A stretch of DNA of 64,000 nucleotides, taken from Saxidomus purpurata. Lineage: Eukaryota; Mollusca; Bivalvia; Venerida; Veneridae. The stretch covers positions 41,651,487 through 41,715,486 of the forward strand of contig JAFMSR010000014.1 in assembly GCA_022818135.1 (NCBI GenBank). The letters run 5' to 3'. A program made the position numbers and the translations under genes. Below are positions 35,091-47,445 of this stretch, in pieces. The first letter of the stretch is position 1. Each line of letters opens with the position of its first letter. The notes beneath the pieces are model-generated. The model did not search any database, had not been told where the DNA came from, and worked only from the letters and a program-made list of their open reading frames with translations.

Positions 35091-36349
35091 ATATCAAAGC
35101 ATATTTTTCAGTTTTATTACAAAACAGACGCTCAATGACAATAAATACGACAAACGTCATACTTCAACATAAAAAATGATTGTTTTAGAGTAAATAGAAC
35201 ACAATTTCAGAACATAGTTATTTCGTTATTCCATGAGAAAATTCATTTTTCTACTGGAGTCAAAATGATTATCATAATGGAACTTTAGATATCATTAAAA
35301 AGAGCTTATACTAGTGATTGAAATGTCCTTGAAAAACGCCAAAGTATTGGACTAGATGTAGGATCTTGAAATTAGAAAGTTGCTTCATATAATTTTCAGT
35401 GAATATGTTCTAAAATTCTTACTGCCATGTTGGAAGGATTTATTTTGGGTAGCGATATTTTTCAAATTCCTTTAATATACTTGTTTTTTGTCCTAAACTA
35501 TTGTTTTAAAGACAACAGATAATGTCATATAAGTGCCAGGAGTGTATCTTTCCGTACCTGAAAAGTGCTTGGAAATCCAATTAGTTTGAACATTTTTGAA
35601 AACGTTTTTCTCCATGTATACATTATGTCATTTTCCCATGAATCAGTGGATAGATTGTCTTTTGATTGAGATCTGAAGTGTCCTTGCTTCAACTTTTACT
35701 AAAGCTAAGTAGCTATACTTGTTTTATCTCAGTTTATTTAGAGATCGCTGAGAGCTTGATTGGACATTCTGTAAGCAATTTGTTCTAATGGACAGCTAAG
35801 TGTTTCTCACCAAAATCCATGTCTGGTGTCAAGTTCTACCTAAAATAGTCATAATCGTGGTGTTTAATCCAAAGAATGGAAGCTATCGCAGCTAAAATAC
35901 ATTTAAATTGTATTTGATTTCATAAATTGCTTGGTAATGTGCCACATGACTTGCACCAAAGTTAGTTAAATGTCCTATACGTTTCATGAAGGTTGCTGGC
36001 GCTTAAAACTGACTAAGTTGTGAATAAGATTTCGTCTTGATAACACTGTCACTAGGTTTGGTTTGTAGCATCGACAATATCTGTGTACACTGCGATGTAT
36101 GAATGCACATACAATTCTTTGAAATGTTCGTAAACTCCACATGTCCTGTAAAACTCTTTGCATTGTCAAAACATTTGATGAATGCCATTTGTCAGTATGT
36201 AGGTGCCCTAAAAAACGCTAGAGTGGTTTAATTCTACCCCATTCTATGATAGTACCAACTCCATCAATGCCCTGTATATAAATAGAGAAGCTTGTATGAT
36301 AATGGCTTTAGGGGCTACTCCCTGTAAGTCATATATTTGCTGTAACTAG

Positions 36350-36540
36350 TTATGCCCCACACCGAAGTTGGAGGAATATATTGGTTTGCACATGTCGGTC
36401 GGTCGGTCGCTCGCTCTGTCGGTAGACCAAACCTTGTCCGATCAATAGGTAGAGAATGATTTGGCATACGTTCCTCAAACTTGGCAAACTTTTTTAGGTC
36501 AAGATCACGTTGATATAACAAAACAGTTTATTGCCTAACT
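36350..36540 (-). repeat. GTCGGTCGGTCG-containing dispersed element
   Basis: 'ATGCCCCACACCGAAGTTGG' near 36351, then (GGTC)n near 36394-36420 and a CTAGCTGCTGTCAGTGGGTA-like end. It is the short class of the GTCC-type elements seen throughout the window. Confidence 0.5.
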
Positions 36541-37069
36541 AGCTGCTGTCAGTGGGTATACATGTTTAACAAAGAATTCTTGTTTTCTGTTTTTAAATTA
36601 TAACATTACCAAAGAGATGTACTGTACAGTACAGTCCATGAGAATAGACTAGCTTACAATCGAACTTTTATTAAATTGCGAAATTATAGTATGTGTTGCT
36701 ATGGTGAATAAATGTAAATTCTGATATAATTATGAAAGGATACACTTTCAGACTTTGTTTCGCTCGAACAATCAAAATACACATAGATTGATGAATGTGT
36801 TCGTCACAACAGTCACGTTGTGTACTGACAAGCCGTGACTGGTAAAGGAAGATAGATGATTTTGTGATAGAAGCTTGATTGGAGGCTTTGAAATTTGTGT
36901 CATTATAACTAAGAAAACATGAGGAATAAACTGTGATGTCACTTAAACAAGGTCTTTAGAATCCTGTTATGAATGCATTAAGATATCGCCTGGCCTGACC
37001 GGGAATATTTAATTACGAGATGCTTAACATCTATAATAATTATCGTTTTAGCAAAGTGATAGGATGAGC

Positions 37070-37440
37070 TATATGGAGCGCTCACCGACAGACGTCGGTC
37101 GTTCGTTGTACGTTTTCGTCCGTCTACCATTTCCTTCAAACGGCATTTCCTCTGACACCATTAGGATAAGGTTAATGAAACTTGGCAGGGATGTTCCTTG
37201 TATGAAGCTTTATCAAAGCTGTTAAAAAAATTCCATTCCATGCAGTACTCTTGTTGCCATTGCAAATCTTATCACAAACCAGAAGGCACAGAGCTTAGAT
37301 ATTTGGCATGTAGCATCGACCATGCAGTAGACCTCTACAAAGATTGTTCAAATCATGACCCCCGGATCAAAATTTGCCCCGCCCGTGGGTCACTTGATAA
37401 AGCATAGGCTTATAAAGGAAAAAATATCTTGTCTAGAAAC
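37070..37440 (+). repeat. dispersed element related to 23870-24320
   Basis: It starts 'GAGCTATATGGAGCGCTCAC', followed by CGTCGGTCGTTCG text, 'GGGATGTTCCTTGTATGAAG', 'ATGACCCCCGGATCAAAATT' and 'CCCGTGGGTCACTTGATAAA'. Confidence 0.65.
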
Positions 37441-37789
37441 ATAGTCCCAGAGCTTAGTTATATGGAAAGTAGCATTATGTAACTGACTTCTACGAAGATT
37501 GTTGGAAGCAGGACACCAAGGTCAAATTTTACCTTTTCTGCGCAGGTGAGCGCTATATTGCAAAAAAAAAACATTACCTCTTGTTTATTGTGTTTTGAAT
37601 GTTTGTAAAATATTATATGTGTTTGGAAGATCTTTTTGATCTCCTTGATATCGCCAAGATTAATTTCCTGTTTATGTTTCATGTACATCTTCACTCAATG
37701 ACTAAAAACTGCTATAAAAACTCGTGTGGTATCAAAATCAGATTTGAATATTTTGATCATAGGTGAAAAGCATCGAATGAACTTCTAAC

Positions 37790-39430
37790 AGTGCAGAAAA
37801 AAAGTGTTATATCATGGTGTTTTATCCGTCGCCCATGCGTCCGTCTGTCTGTTAAATTTTCTTTGATTACATTCTACAGGTCACAATTTTCATAGGACTT
37901 TCATCAAACTTGTTTAGAAGGTTGTCTGCAACCTGAAGATGGTCCCTATTTGTGTGTGTGTGGGGGGGGGGTCAGTGTGTCAAAAGTTAAGGTCACAGTG
38001 ACCAAACGTTGAAAATCGTTTCCGCTCAATAGTGTGCTATCTATATCAGCAACAGTCTTCTAACTTCATAGGCTGATTTGTCTTACTGAGTAGACGTTCC
38101 CTTTTGTCAAGCCTTTTGACAGAGTTATGGCCCTTTTTGACTTAGAAAGTGTAATGAGCTTGATTAAATTGTTCGTACCACCTCGCTTTATGTCAAAACC
38201 ATTAGAGGTATGGTGGCTTTGAAACTAACCATACTTGTTTACCATCATGACCAACATCAACAGACAAGAGTACATAACTCTGTCAAGCTTTTTGACAGAA
38301 TTATGCCCCTTTTTTACTTAGAAAATACATTGAATATGGGTAAAATCCACTTATTGCCTTAACCCTTTGAGATATTGCTTTGAAACTTTGAATGCTTGTT
38401 TACATCATTACCCCCATCTGTAGGCAAGAGACGGTAACTCTGTTAGTGATTTGTTTTAAAAATTAATGCCCTTTATTGACTTAGAATCTTGGTTAAGTTT
38501 TTCGTACCAGTCCACTTTTTGATTAAACTTTTTGAGATATTAATTTGAAAGTTGGAATACTTGTTTACCATCATGATCCCCAAACATGGGCAGGAGAAGG
38601 TAATTCTGTCATGGATTTTATTTGAATTATGGCCCTTTTTGACTTAAAAAATCATTTAAATTTTTCATTCTTGTCCAATTATTGACTTAACCATTTGAGA
38701 TATTACTTTGAAAGATGGAGTACTTACGTATCATCATGAGACCTATCTGTAAGCAAGAGAAAATAACTCTGTGAAAATGTTTCTTGATTTGTACTTAGAA
38801 ATTCCAAGTTAAAGTCTTGTGTGCCCTTAACTGTCAAAGTTTTGTTTTCTTGGCAAGCACTAAAAAGTCGAGCGCGCTGTCCTACTGACAGCTCTTGTTT
38901 TTGGGGCCAGTGGGTCAAAGGACAAGGTCACAATGATCTCTGTTAGCATTTCCCTGATAACACTTTACATGTCACAATTTTCATTTGAAAGCTTGAATAA
39001 TGAAACTTGCTCAGAAATTTGCATGCAACATGTAGATGATCCCTATAGTTGTAGGGTCAGAAGGTCAAAGGGTCAAGGTCACAGTGACCTGTTTGCGTAT
39101 CCTTTATAACATTCTACAGGTCATCATTTCCATTTGACGTTTCATGAAACTTGTGGAACCTTCAGATAATTTATTTTGTTGTTTGTGTCACACGGGCAAA
39201 GGTCAAGGTCATAGTGACACAAACTTTGAAAATCGTTTCCGTTCAATATCCTGAGATCTACATGACCAACAATCTTCAAACTTCATAGGATGATTGGCCG
39301 TATAGAATATTGTTTATCTCATAAACATTAAGCTCTACCAAAGTTGTTCAAAGAATTACATTCCATCCAGAACTTGTTATGGCAACAAATAGGAACAACT
39401 TTAAAATCTTCCCAAAAAGCGCAAGTCAGA
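37790..39430 (+). repeat. cluster of AGGTCAAGGTCACAGTGACC-type elements with 150-200 bp internal repeats
   Basis: It contains repeated 'GGTCAAGGTCACAGTGACC'-like boxes (near 37990, 39070, 39200). It also has several diverged units with 'TATGCCCCTTTTTGACTTAG' and 'TTTGAGATATTGCTTTGAAA', spaced about 150-180 bp apart (38100-38800). It occupies the place equivalent to the FRA10AC1 terminal exon in copy A. Confidence 0.65.
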
Positions 39431-40848
39431 GAGCTTATTAGGTAATGTAGTGTCCCATCACGGAGGCATTATTAGACTTACAGGAAATGTTAACTACATG
39501 TTTGAATGAAATAATAGAAATTTGCAAAATCATATTCACACCCTCATTATCAGTGAGTTTCAGTGAAAGTAGCCTGTCTTTTAATTAAGTAAGTTTATCA
39601 GCCATTGTAAGCTGGTCAGGAAATGTTTATTTTTTTTATTTCAAGAGTCGCGAACTAATATATACGGCAGTACGAAGAAAACGTAAAGTTTAACATAACT
39701 AAATAAACTGAAGAAAAACCCTTTATTGAAATTATAGAAATATTTTCTATTTGTGGTTTTCTTTTCGTACCTTATTACCTAATTATACTAGAGTATAGAA
39801 ATCTGGCATTTCTGTCATTCAAGGTGTCTTGTACAATTCACAACATTATCACAATTGTGTGAATCTGATGCTATCTATTGAGGCATTATGCAGAACCAAT
39901 GACGTACGTTAGTACAATGAACTCGCTCAGTTTTGACCTTTTGCCCGAAGCAGACCTTTGTTTCCACGCTTCTTCTTATGTTGTTTGAGATGTCCTTGAA
40001 ACTGCAGGTGCTCTGAATATTCCTTATGTTGTTGTTTTGGGGGTTTTGGGGGTATTTTTCATTTCTGGTTATATCTCATAAAATATGCATATCAAAGGAC
40101 AACTATTAAAAAGGTGGGCAAACCACGCAAGACACACTTTGATAACGCTAAAAAGAAGACTGTTTCAAAAAGAGGACCTTTACATATTCTTTCAGATGTA
40201 TTACGTAGGATGTCAATGCATGCATGTATAATAACCATCAGTTGCTTATAAGCAAAACGTGACAGAAATATCCTCACAACACATTCCAATTACTGTTTTA
40301 TAATCAGCTTTACAAGTGAAACTGCGCAGTAAATGAATCTACATCAGCGGAGTTAGTGCGACAACACAGACAGAAGATAGGGGCTAAATATCACAGACCT
40401 ACTTACACAATTATAAAAAATAGTTCGTCAATGCTTAATAAATAATCAAGGGTTATCAAGTTTATAAATTTGGACAAATACAAAGTTTTTTTATAGCTTT
40501 GAGTGAATATAACTTTGATGACGTCTTTCTTTTGTGTATTTTAACCATAAATTTAATAAAACCCCTTTCAATACGAGTGACGTCATAGCTTTGTGCTTTG
40601 TACAATGAAGCGCCGGATTTTGCAAAGACAGTTTTGCAAAAAATGCTTGTATTTTGCTATTTATTTTGGACGTTTTCTATTTGGCAAATTGTTTATTTAT
40701 GTAGGCAATTGCACCATCTGCTTTGTACATGATGCGGAACAGATCAGATTTGATGTGAAAGTTACTTATGCCTTTCGACATGCGATCTTGGCCTGCTGTT
40801 TGTCTATTTATACACCTGTTGTAAAACAATCAAGTGCAATCAACTACA

Positions 40849-40975
40849 TAGAAGTAACTTTTTTATATTGAAGTAATTTTTTTAAATTGAAGTAATTTTT
40901 TAAAATTGAAGTAACTTATTTACATTGAATTAATATTTTATATTGAAGTAATTATTTTACATTGAAGTAATTAAT
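40849..40975 (+). repeat. short tandem array of about 21-bp units
   Basis: Six diverged units of 'ATTGAAGTAATTTTTTTAAA' type run head to tail. Confidence 0.85.
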
Positions 40976-41439
40976 TGTTTTCGATCTGTAGACTGTCTGG
41001 TATCAAAGTCAGCCATGTGATCTTGAACACGCAATAAATGGTATGAACTTATCTACACTTTTTACGTTTTTAAATGAAAGTTTTGCAATACACGAACACA
41101 TAAATGTTTTTCAGAGCCTCGTTTGTTTGGGATGTATCTCTATCTGCGGGTGGAATTTCCTTATCCACAGCCCATGAGCATGGTAGATTCACTATATATA
41201 TAGCTGTAAGGATATACTGAAATTGTTGATACGAATCAATCAGTAAAGGTAAGGAGACATACGTTTTATCTAGAACATTTTTGTTTTCATCGAAAACGAC
41301 TCTAAATCTCGTTAATGATCAGAAAAGGATTACGTGGTATAAATGAGAGTAATCATGACTAAATACTTCCATTTAAGGATGCGATATTTAGGTTAATTCA
41401 AAACCTATTACTTTATATCGATGTACTGCCCCCAGATGA

Positions 41440-41640
41440 GTACTTCCCCGAGCCTCCGTCACACAAAAATGAGGAACTGTAGAGACCCGTCTTCGTGGTC
41501 GAATGTTTTAAGATTGAAGTCAGTAAACCTCTCACCGACTAAGAGTATTGTGTTCGAGTCCTGCTACCGACCTAGCTCTTTGTGTGAAAAAGTTTGCGGT
41601 TTATGTTTAGGGTGAACTGTCCGCCTGTAAATAGTTGAAA
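41440..41640 (+). repeat. tRNA-Ser-like SINE, plus strand
   Basis: 'TCGTGGTCGAATGTTTTAAG' (A-box region) and 'ATTGTGTTCGAGTCCTGC' (B-box) lie about 60 bases apart. They are followed by 'ACCTAGCTCTTTGTGTGAAA' and a body ending near 'AACCCTCAATATGTGGGGGA'. Confidence 0.65.
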
Positions 41641-41859
41641 TACTGTTGGAACGGGTGTTAACCCTCAATATGTGGGGGAACTGCATGCAAAAGGACAACA
41701 TGAAAAGGTATACACTTTCGACGGAATGTATACTTGGTAGTTGCTATAGTTACTGATATTATATCGGAAATACAGTCATATATCAGGACAGACTACTTTA
41801 ACTTAATGTGAAACCGGTAATTACTTTAATTTAATAAAATGACCAGTATACTATAAATT

Positions 41860-42015
41860 GGGTCACGCGAAAATTTCGCAATTTGTGAGCAGACAGACTT
41901 ATTCGCGAATTATAAATTCGCAAAAGGAGAATTCAATTAAAGTAAATTTATGTGAAATGAGATTTATAAATTGGCGAAATAAGCGAAAATTAGATCATCG
42001 CGAACATTACCTAGT
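41860..42015 (+). repeat. dispersed TTCGCGAA-rich repeat, related to 52900-53035
   Basis: 'TTCGCGAATTATAAATTCGC' and 'AAAAGGAGAATTC' followed by 'GTGAAATGAGA' and 'GCGAAAATTAGATCATCGCG' also appear, diverged, at 52924-53030. Another trace is at 61030-61065. Confidence 0.55.
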
Positions 42016-42189
42016 TTACACTACATTTTTTTTTGTATTTGTAAGCTAAAACAGTTACAATAACAATTTTGTTGTTATGATAAATTACTTTGTTATTGTC
42101 AGTTCCATATAGCAGATTACTAGCATATACTAAAGTCATTACTTATACCAGGCGTGTCGCACTTAAAATTCCAACTGGGATAACGTTTA

Positions 42190-42715
42190 TTCAGACGTTT
42201 TTGTCGAGCCCGCTTGCGGTGAGCTCGATATAGTTGTCACTTTTGGCGGTTCGGTGTATGTGCGTGCGTCCGTGCGTGCGTCCGTGCGTCCGTCCGTCCG
42301 ATTTTGTCCGGACCATATCTTTTTCATGCATGGAGGGATTTTAATGTTACTTGGCACAAATGTTCACCATCATGAGATGGAGTGTCATGCGCAAGAACCA
42401 GGTCCCTAGGTCTAAGGTCAAGGTCACACTTCGAGGTTAAAGGTCAAATTCAAGAATGACTTTGTCCAGAACATACCTTTTTCATGCATGGAGGGATTTT
42501 AATATAACTTGTCACAAATGTTCACCATCATGAGACGGAGTGTCATGCGCAAGAACCAGGTCCCTAGGCCTAAGGTCAAGGTCACACTTAGAGGTTAAAG
42601 TTCAAAGTCAAGAATATCTTTGTCTGGAGCATTTCTTCTTCATGCATGGAGGGATTTTGATGTTACTTTGTACAAATGTTCACCACCATGGGTTACCCTT
42701 GTTTTTAGAATTACT
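42190..42715 (+). repeat. GTCGAGCCCGC element with about three internal ~185-bp units
   Basis: It opens 'GTCGAGCCCGCTTGCGGTGA', followed by a (GTGC/GTCC)n stretch. Three diverged units follow with 'TTCATGCATGGAGGGATTTT', 'AAATGTTCACCATCATGAGA' and 'AGGTCAAGGTCACACTT' near 42300-42450, 42470-42600 and 42630-42700. It ends near 'GCGGGCTCGACATGTTGCAC' (42880-42900), inverted relative to the start. Confidence 0.65.
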
Positions 42716-42944
42716 TCCCTTTGTTGTTACTATAAATAGCTTATATTGTAACTTTTTTATTACTGGCCGTAGGGAACAATCGAGACCACTTTTCTGTGGT
42801 AGAACATGCATGTTACATCCAATATTTAGGTGTATTTTGACCCATCTCTACTTGGTAAGGAGTTAGCCCTTTTGACATATGGCGGGCTCGACATGTTGCA
42901 CGTGGGCATCTAGTTTTATTGGCCGATCTGACATGCGCTAGATT

Positions 42945-43085
42945 AAGAGGCAAAAACACATACAAGGGAATACTGGTACCTGACCGTAGCCCTTTTTCGA
43001 ATATACCCGTTGGTGTTTTTTGCGCGCCCGATGTATAGTACCGATACAGAGTGCCGCTATACAAATGCTGCACGTGTAACAGGCA
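42945..43085 (-). repeat. 3' part of the SINE family at 13685, copy 2 of 3
   Basis: 'CTGACCGTAGCCCTTTTTCG' and 'AATATACCCGTTGGTGTTTT' followed by GCGCGCCCGATGTATAGTAC match the reverse complement of the 3' body of 13685-13935. The tRNA-like head is absent. The 137-residue minus frame at 42813-43226 overlies this repeat and is not a gene. Confidence 0.6.
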
Positions 43086-43831
43086 GCCGTTTGGATTTTT
43101 ATATGTCTTCTTTTCTTGAAGACACTGGCACAAAATATCAACTTTGGCGACATTTGTCATTAGCAACATGAAAATCGATACAGTGTCACTCTCCTCTGGT
43201 AGCAAGAGTACGCCCATATTTACCAATGTTCACTTAAGTGAGCGAATGAGAAGGCAGCTAATCAGGCGCTAATACCTTTACATCACGACAGGTTTCAGAT
43301 ATACAATTCAACTCTTGAACTGTCACTCTTTACATTGTCGTAATATGTTGCAATTGTATGAGACTGCAAATTTTCAGGACTTAGAGCTTAGAGATTGACA
43401 GGGAAAAATACAATAATAAAGTGAACGGATTTATTTTTGATGGATGCGCACGTACCATTAAAAGAAAGAGAGAACGGATATGAAATGAATGGATACTGAC
43501 ATTTTTGCAGTTTCTCGTGTGTAGTGAATCAGGTGGACTTCTGAAGGCAATTACATCTAAGTCGGTGTATATTGTAGATATCATTTGCTTTCAATGTAAC
43601 ATGTGACTTTACGGTTCTTATTATCTCTGACGCTGCAACTTTGAGGATTATTTTCGAGTGTGCTACTCTTAGTTTTCGGAAAGCAAGCAAACAAAATGGA
43701 ATGTTTTTCTTGTCTCGTTCTTTTCTATATGACATGGTCTCGATCATTAAACGATTAAAACTTTCATTTTATGCAATTTTTGGGTGATCAATAACATTTG
43801 GACATAATCAGTAGCAACCTTCGGAAAGGAA

Positions 43832-46426
43832 ATGAACAACTCAGATTTTGAGCTTCATTCCAGCCATCTTGAAAGTGCAGACACTGTGGTTTTGTACGTA
43901 ATTCTTTTACTTGCCGTTGTGTCAAACACGTTCTTGATCGTCCTGGAGGGCAAGATCTGGATAAAACGCAGACGACTTAGCCAGCCGAGATTACTCATCA
44001 TCATTCTGGCGTTTATTGATGCCATTTCATGCGTTTTCGGAATCTTACCAAGATTGTTGATTGCCAGCAAGACGCCTTGTTTTACGCCGTCACTTGAGGA
44101 TATTTACATGTTGACACGGTTTATAATCGGTTGTTTTAGTATTTTATCCAAGCTTACTGTCATACTCATGGGCATTGAACGCTTTATTTCTATCAGAGCT
44201 CCTTTTTTCTATGTGCGACATTGCAGAGTCAAAGTCTTCGGCATAGTACAGATCATTCTTGTGATATATTCTTTACTAAACGGGACCATTGCAGTCTTTC
44301 TTGACAAAAGCCTTTACAGAGAAACTCTGCAGGACGTACCTAATCTGGACTTACTGAAATGCCATAGGATTTTTCTTATATTTGAGTTTGATGTATATCC
44401 GAAAAGAGCTTTGATACAGTGGCGACATTCCTCAATCTCCAATGGCTTCACGGTATACCGCGTCTTGCAAGATTTTGCTTTGGTTGTGATTCTTTTGATA
44501 TGCAATACGAGCGTTATATGTGGTCTAGGGGACATGGAGCGGAGACTGCGGCAATCCTGCCCTCGACCTACGGACGATCGGTCCAATGCTCAAGATCTGA
44601 TGGTGGCAACGGGAAAGGAGTTTTCTAGATTGATGATTGCGATCAACATCATTGTTTTGTTACTCACTACTCCGAACATGGTATGTATATTATTAAAGAC
44701 AGTTGCTGAAAAGCTTCTGATTTTACAAAAGAAGACGTATTTATGTAGTTTATCCACACCTTTTTTGCAACTTATAAAACTTCTACCGTAATGGCTGTAT
44801 TTCTGTTGGAAATTGTATTAAAAGTAATTTAAAAATCAATATTCCATTACATTTTCTCATGAAATTTATGGTTTCTTGTTGCTAGCATGCAGTGCGCTTT
44901 CAAATGATACCAAACATAATGTGACTATTGAACTGCCGAATATCAAACCCTTTTTATGAGAAAATGATTAAAACAACAAATTCCCAAGTGGTTTAAGAGC
45001 AAAAAGGCAGATTAGAAAGAATATATTTTATTTTCGCAATGAGACCAGAAACATAATATATACTCAGTTGCAAAAGAAAGCGTGCACGTTTTTATTTTTG
45101 ATACATGTATCTCTATTTTTGATAAATCATATCGGTCTCAAATTTCGAACACTACCTTTATACACCATTTGTTGTCAATTTTATGTGATATCAATGCAAA
45201 TGAAATTGAGCATCAATAATTATTGCTCTAAATTTTGATACCAAACATTCAAATATTTCTGTTAAAAATAATACATAAAATTAACAAAAGACTAAGTGCA
45301 CACTTTCTTTTGCAACAAAGTATATATTCTAGCCATACCTTGAATGAAACGATATTCACAAAAACGTCTTCAATTTTTTGCCAAATGATAGTAATCACCT
45401 AAGCTATATAAATACACATTTTGCCCGAAAGTGGTAAACTGTTTTAAATATAGTGCCGTAATTTTCGGCGAGTTTACCAAAAAATAAAGAACGCTTTCTG
45501 TCAAAAAAATCTGAGGCATATGTCATCATTAAGAAGTCTATCAGTAAATTCATAAGTCTATACCAAGACATTTAAAGTTATTATGGGGCTTCAAAAAGCA
45601 GAATGCTGAAATATTCCGACTTTTATTTTTTGCGTCGTCATTCCAGAATTCCCGATCATATCGTTGGCTTGTTATCGTTGACTGATGAAATTGTCTCCCT
45701 TGAAAATACGCTGATGTCTCGGTCTGGCAGGGAAAGCGTTTTTTTCACTTATCTAAGATTCACTCCCCAAGATAATAATTAAATCAGTTTCAGAAAGAAC
45801 AATCTGAAAAAGAGCGGACTGACGATTCTATATTTCTTTAGGGAAATCTGTCTACGGTTTCCAGGAAATTAATCTAGTGATTATAAGCCTGATACAATGC
45901 CCTCCAGCTAGTTCTAGGAAAAATATCGATCTATTTAATTTAATTGACTCTAAACAGTGCAGTGCAACAGTGATCTCCGGTAAAATTCAACATTTTTTTG
46001 TCTGTCGTAATAAGTTCGGAAATATACCTGCAGGGGTATCATTGCAAGACGAGATGTATTTGTTTGTAGTTTATTAAATGCTAGAGATGCTGCATAGCAA
46101 ATTGAAAAGCCATCTTTATTATATATGAAGACATATTGCTGTAAATAAGTTTTTGTGAGTAATAAATAAGTTTTTGTTTCTTTCAGGTACGGACTTTGTG
46201 TAATCATTTTGGTACGCTTTCTTCACAAATAGCTGATTTTACTTGCTACCATATTGCCTTATGCAGTGCCTTTGTTAACCCGTTTCTGTACGGACTTCTG
46301 CGCCGGAAGTTGCGCCGTAACATGCGCGTATATCTTTCAAGATGGTGTTTGTGTTGTAGACCAAACGACGTATCACCGGTGGAGCTGACGAGGGAAACGG
46401 ACTCACAGATGAGATTACCAAAGTGA
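43832..46426 (+). CDS. class A (rhodopsin-type) G protein-coupled receptor, 2 exons
   Basis: Exons 43832-44680 (donor GTATGT) and 46187-46426 (acceptor TTTCAG), phase 0, give 362 aa. Seven membrane segments lie near residues 18-39, 54-74, 92-117, 135-156, 207-230, 265-285 and 300-319. N2 is a possible N-glycosylation site. TM2 has Asp63 (the 2.50 sodium site). Cys83 and Cys177 are placed for the TM3-loop 2 disulfide. The DRY motif is replaced by Glu116-Arg117-Phe118. TM6 lacks the usual FxxCWxP. TM7 has N314-P-F-L-Y318 (NPxxY), then basic helix 8 and Cys337/339/340 for palmitoylation. The single intron falls right after TM6, as in prostanoid receptor genes, and TM3-TM4 ('ERFISIRAPFFY') is also prostanoid-like. 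The TM7 arginine of prostanoid receptors is missing, so the ligand is unknown. An AATAAA lies at 46457. Confidence 0.88.
45061..45322. mobile_element. Tc1/mariner-type MITE in the GPCR intron
   Basis: Left terminus TACTCAGTTGCAAAAGAAAG then CGTGCAC; right terminus GTGCACACTTTCTTTTGCAA then CAAAGTA. They are inverted repeats with about three mismatches and TA at both ends. There is no transposase frame. Confidence 0.75.
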
Positions 46427-46456
46427 ACGTGATTAAGAACATATATTATTATAAAC

Positions 46457-46462
46457 AATAAA
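46457..46462 (+). promoter_or_regulatory. polyadenylation signal AATAAA of the GPCR gene
   Basis: It lies about 30 bp after the stop codon at 46424-46426. More AATAAA-like sites follow near 46550 and 46615, so the 3' UTR may be longer. Confidence 0.5.
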
Positions 46463-46853
46463 TTATATGTGATAAAAAAATCATATATAGACCTATTGAA
46501 AAGGTTTATAAACGAAGCTACATGGCAATGTGGTGCTATTGTAAACGAACAAATAAAGCAAAAGCACTGATATTTGATATTCATTATTTAATTTACAAAA
46601 CTTATACTGAAAATAAAATAAAAATTGTTAGATTCATGCCTTATTTTGTTCATGTTTCATTCTCTTCTTTCAGTTATATGTAGGTTTCTCATTGCTTTAT
46701 CTACTCGACCTCAGAGTCGGGTCACGAAACACCAAAATGATAATAAACAGATAATATCACGTGACTGCATTGATAGGGCAGGATAATTTGCCAAAGCATG
46801 AATTGAGCATATATAATGTTGGAACTATAATAATGTCGAAGCATTTTTTGCAT

Positions 46854-47037
46854 ATGCAGCCAAACCTGTGAACAAAGACCACTCCCGGGAAGAAGCTAAA
46901 GTGGTCTTTATTGATAGGTGGTCTTTATTCACAGGTGTCTGCACAATATTTGAATAGTGCATGGTATTCTCTCTAATAGTCTTTATTCGCAGGATGGTAT
47001 TTTTTCGGAGGTGGTCTTTAACACAGGTTTGACTGTA
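46854..47037. mobile_element. pogo/Tigger-like MITE
   Basis: Left end GCAGCCAAACCTGTGAACAA then AGACCAC; right end GTGGTCTTTAACACAGGTTT then GACTGTA. They are inverted. The interior repeats 'GGTCTTTATTCACAGG' motifs. A related decayed piece lies at 55585-55710. Confidence 0.65.
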
Positions 47038-47269
47038 CTCTTAAAACTCAGGTTTGACTTGACCGGCTCCCATTTTAGACCACTGCTCTACTATGTGCAA
47101 TATTAGAAAAAAAACGAATACAAGCAGTATGTGAAAGACGCGTGTATTGATTTAAAACATAATAAAATACATGTTGGTCAAGTACATATTCATATTTGTT
47201 AGCAATAACGGTAAAACTTTTTAAAAAAAGCCAGTTTTGCCAAAATTGCTGAAAATTCCAACATTTTTA

Positions 47270-47445
47270 TCCAAGGATATTGTTTTGGCGTTCTCCGTCC
47301 GTTTGTCCGTCCGCCCGGTACCGTAACCAAGCAAACAATGAAATAGATTTTCATGAAACTTAAAACAAGTATAGATCAGAATAATGCGGCGATGCACGCG
47401 CAACTGTTGTCAGGACAAGAAGTTCCAGAGTTATTGCCCTTTAAT
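47270..47445 (-). repeat. GTCCGTCCGCCC-containing dispersed element fragment
   Basis: 'AAGGATATTGTTTTGGCGTT' then CTCCGTCCGTTTGTCCGTCC-type text and 'ATGCACGCGCAACTGTTGTC'. It is of the same class as the other GTCC elements. Confidence 0.45.

Larger units (their letters stand above)
31770..40850. repeat. segmental duplication, copy B
   Basis: This is the counterpart of 22940-31250 in the same orientation. It is expanded by insertions at about 32560-34740 and 37790-39430. The second insertion covers the place where the last FRA10AC1 exon should be, and no match to 'EEEFDEYFSDMF' coding sequence is seen in this copy. The SINE and repeat block at 28600-30800 in copy A has no counterpart here. 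Confidence 0.75.
27343..43831. other. about 16.5 kb spacer without recognisable genes
   Basis: The stretch between FRA10AC1 and the GPCR holds the distal part of segmental duplication copy A, all of copy B, SINEs, tandem arrays and GTCCGTCC-type elements. The open frames here are short, and those I examined sit in repeats or are not conserved between the two duplicate copies. I found no splice-linked domain. Confidence 0.6.

Noticed and set aside
42813..43226. 137-residue minus-strand open frame
   Set aside because: Much of it overlies a SINE fragment (42945-43085) and the end of a dispersed element; no domain.
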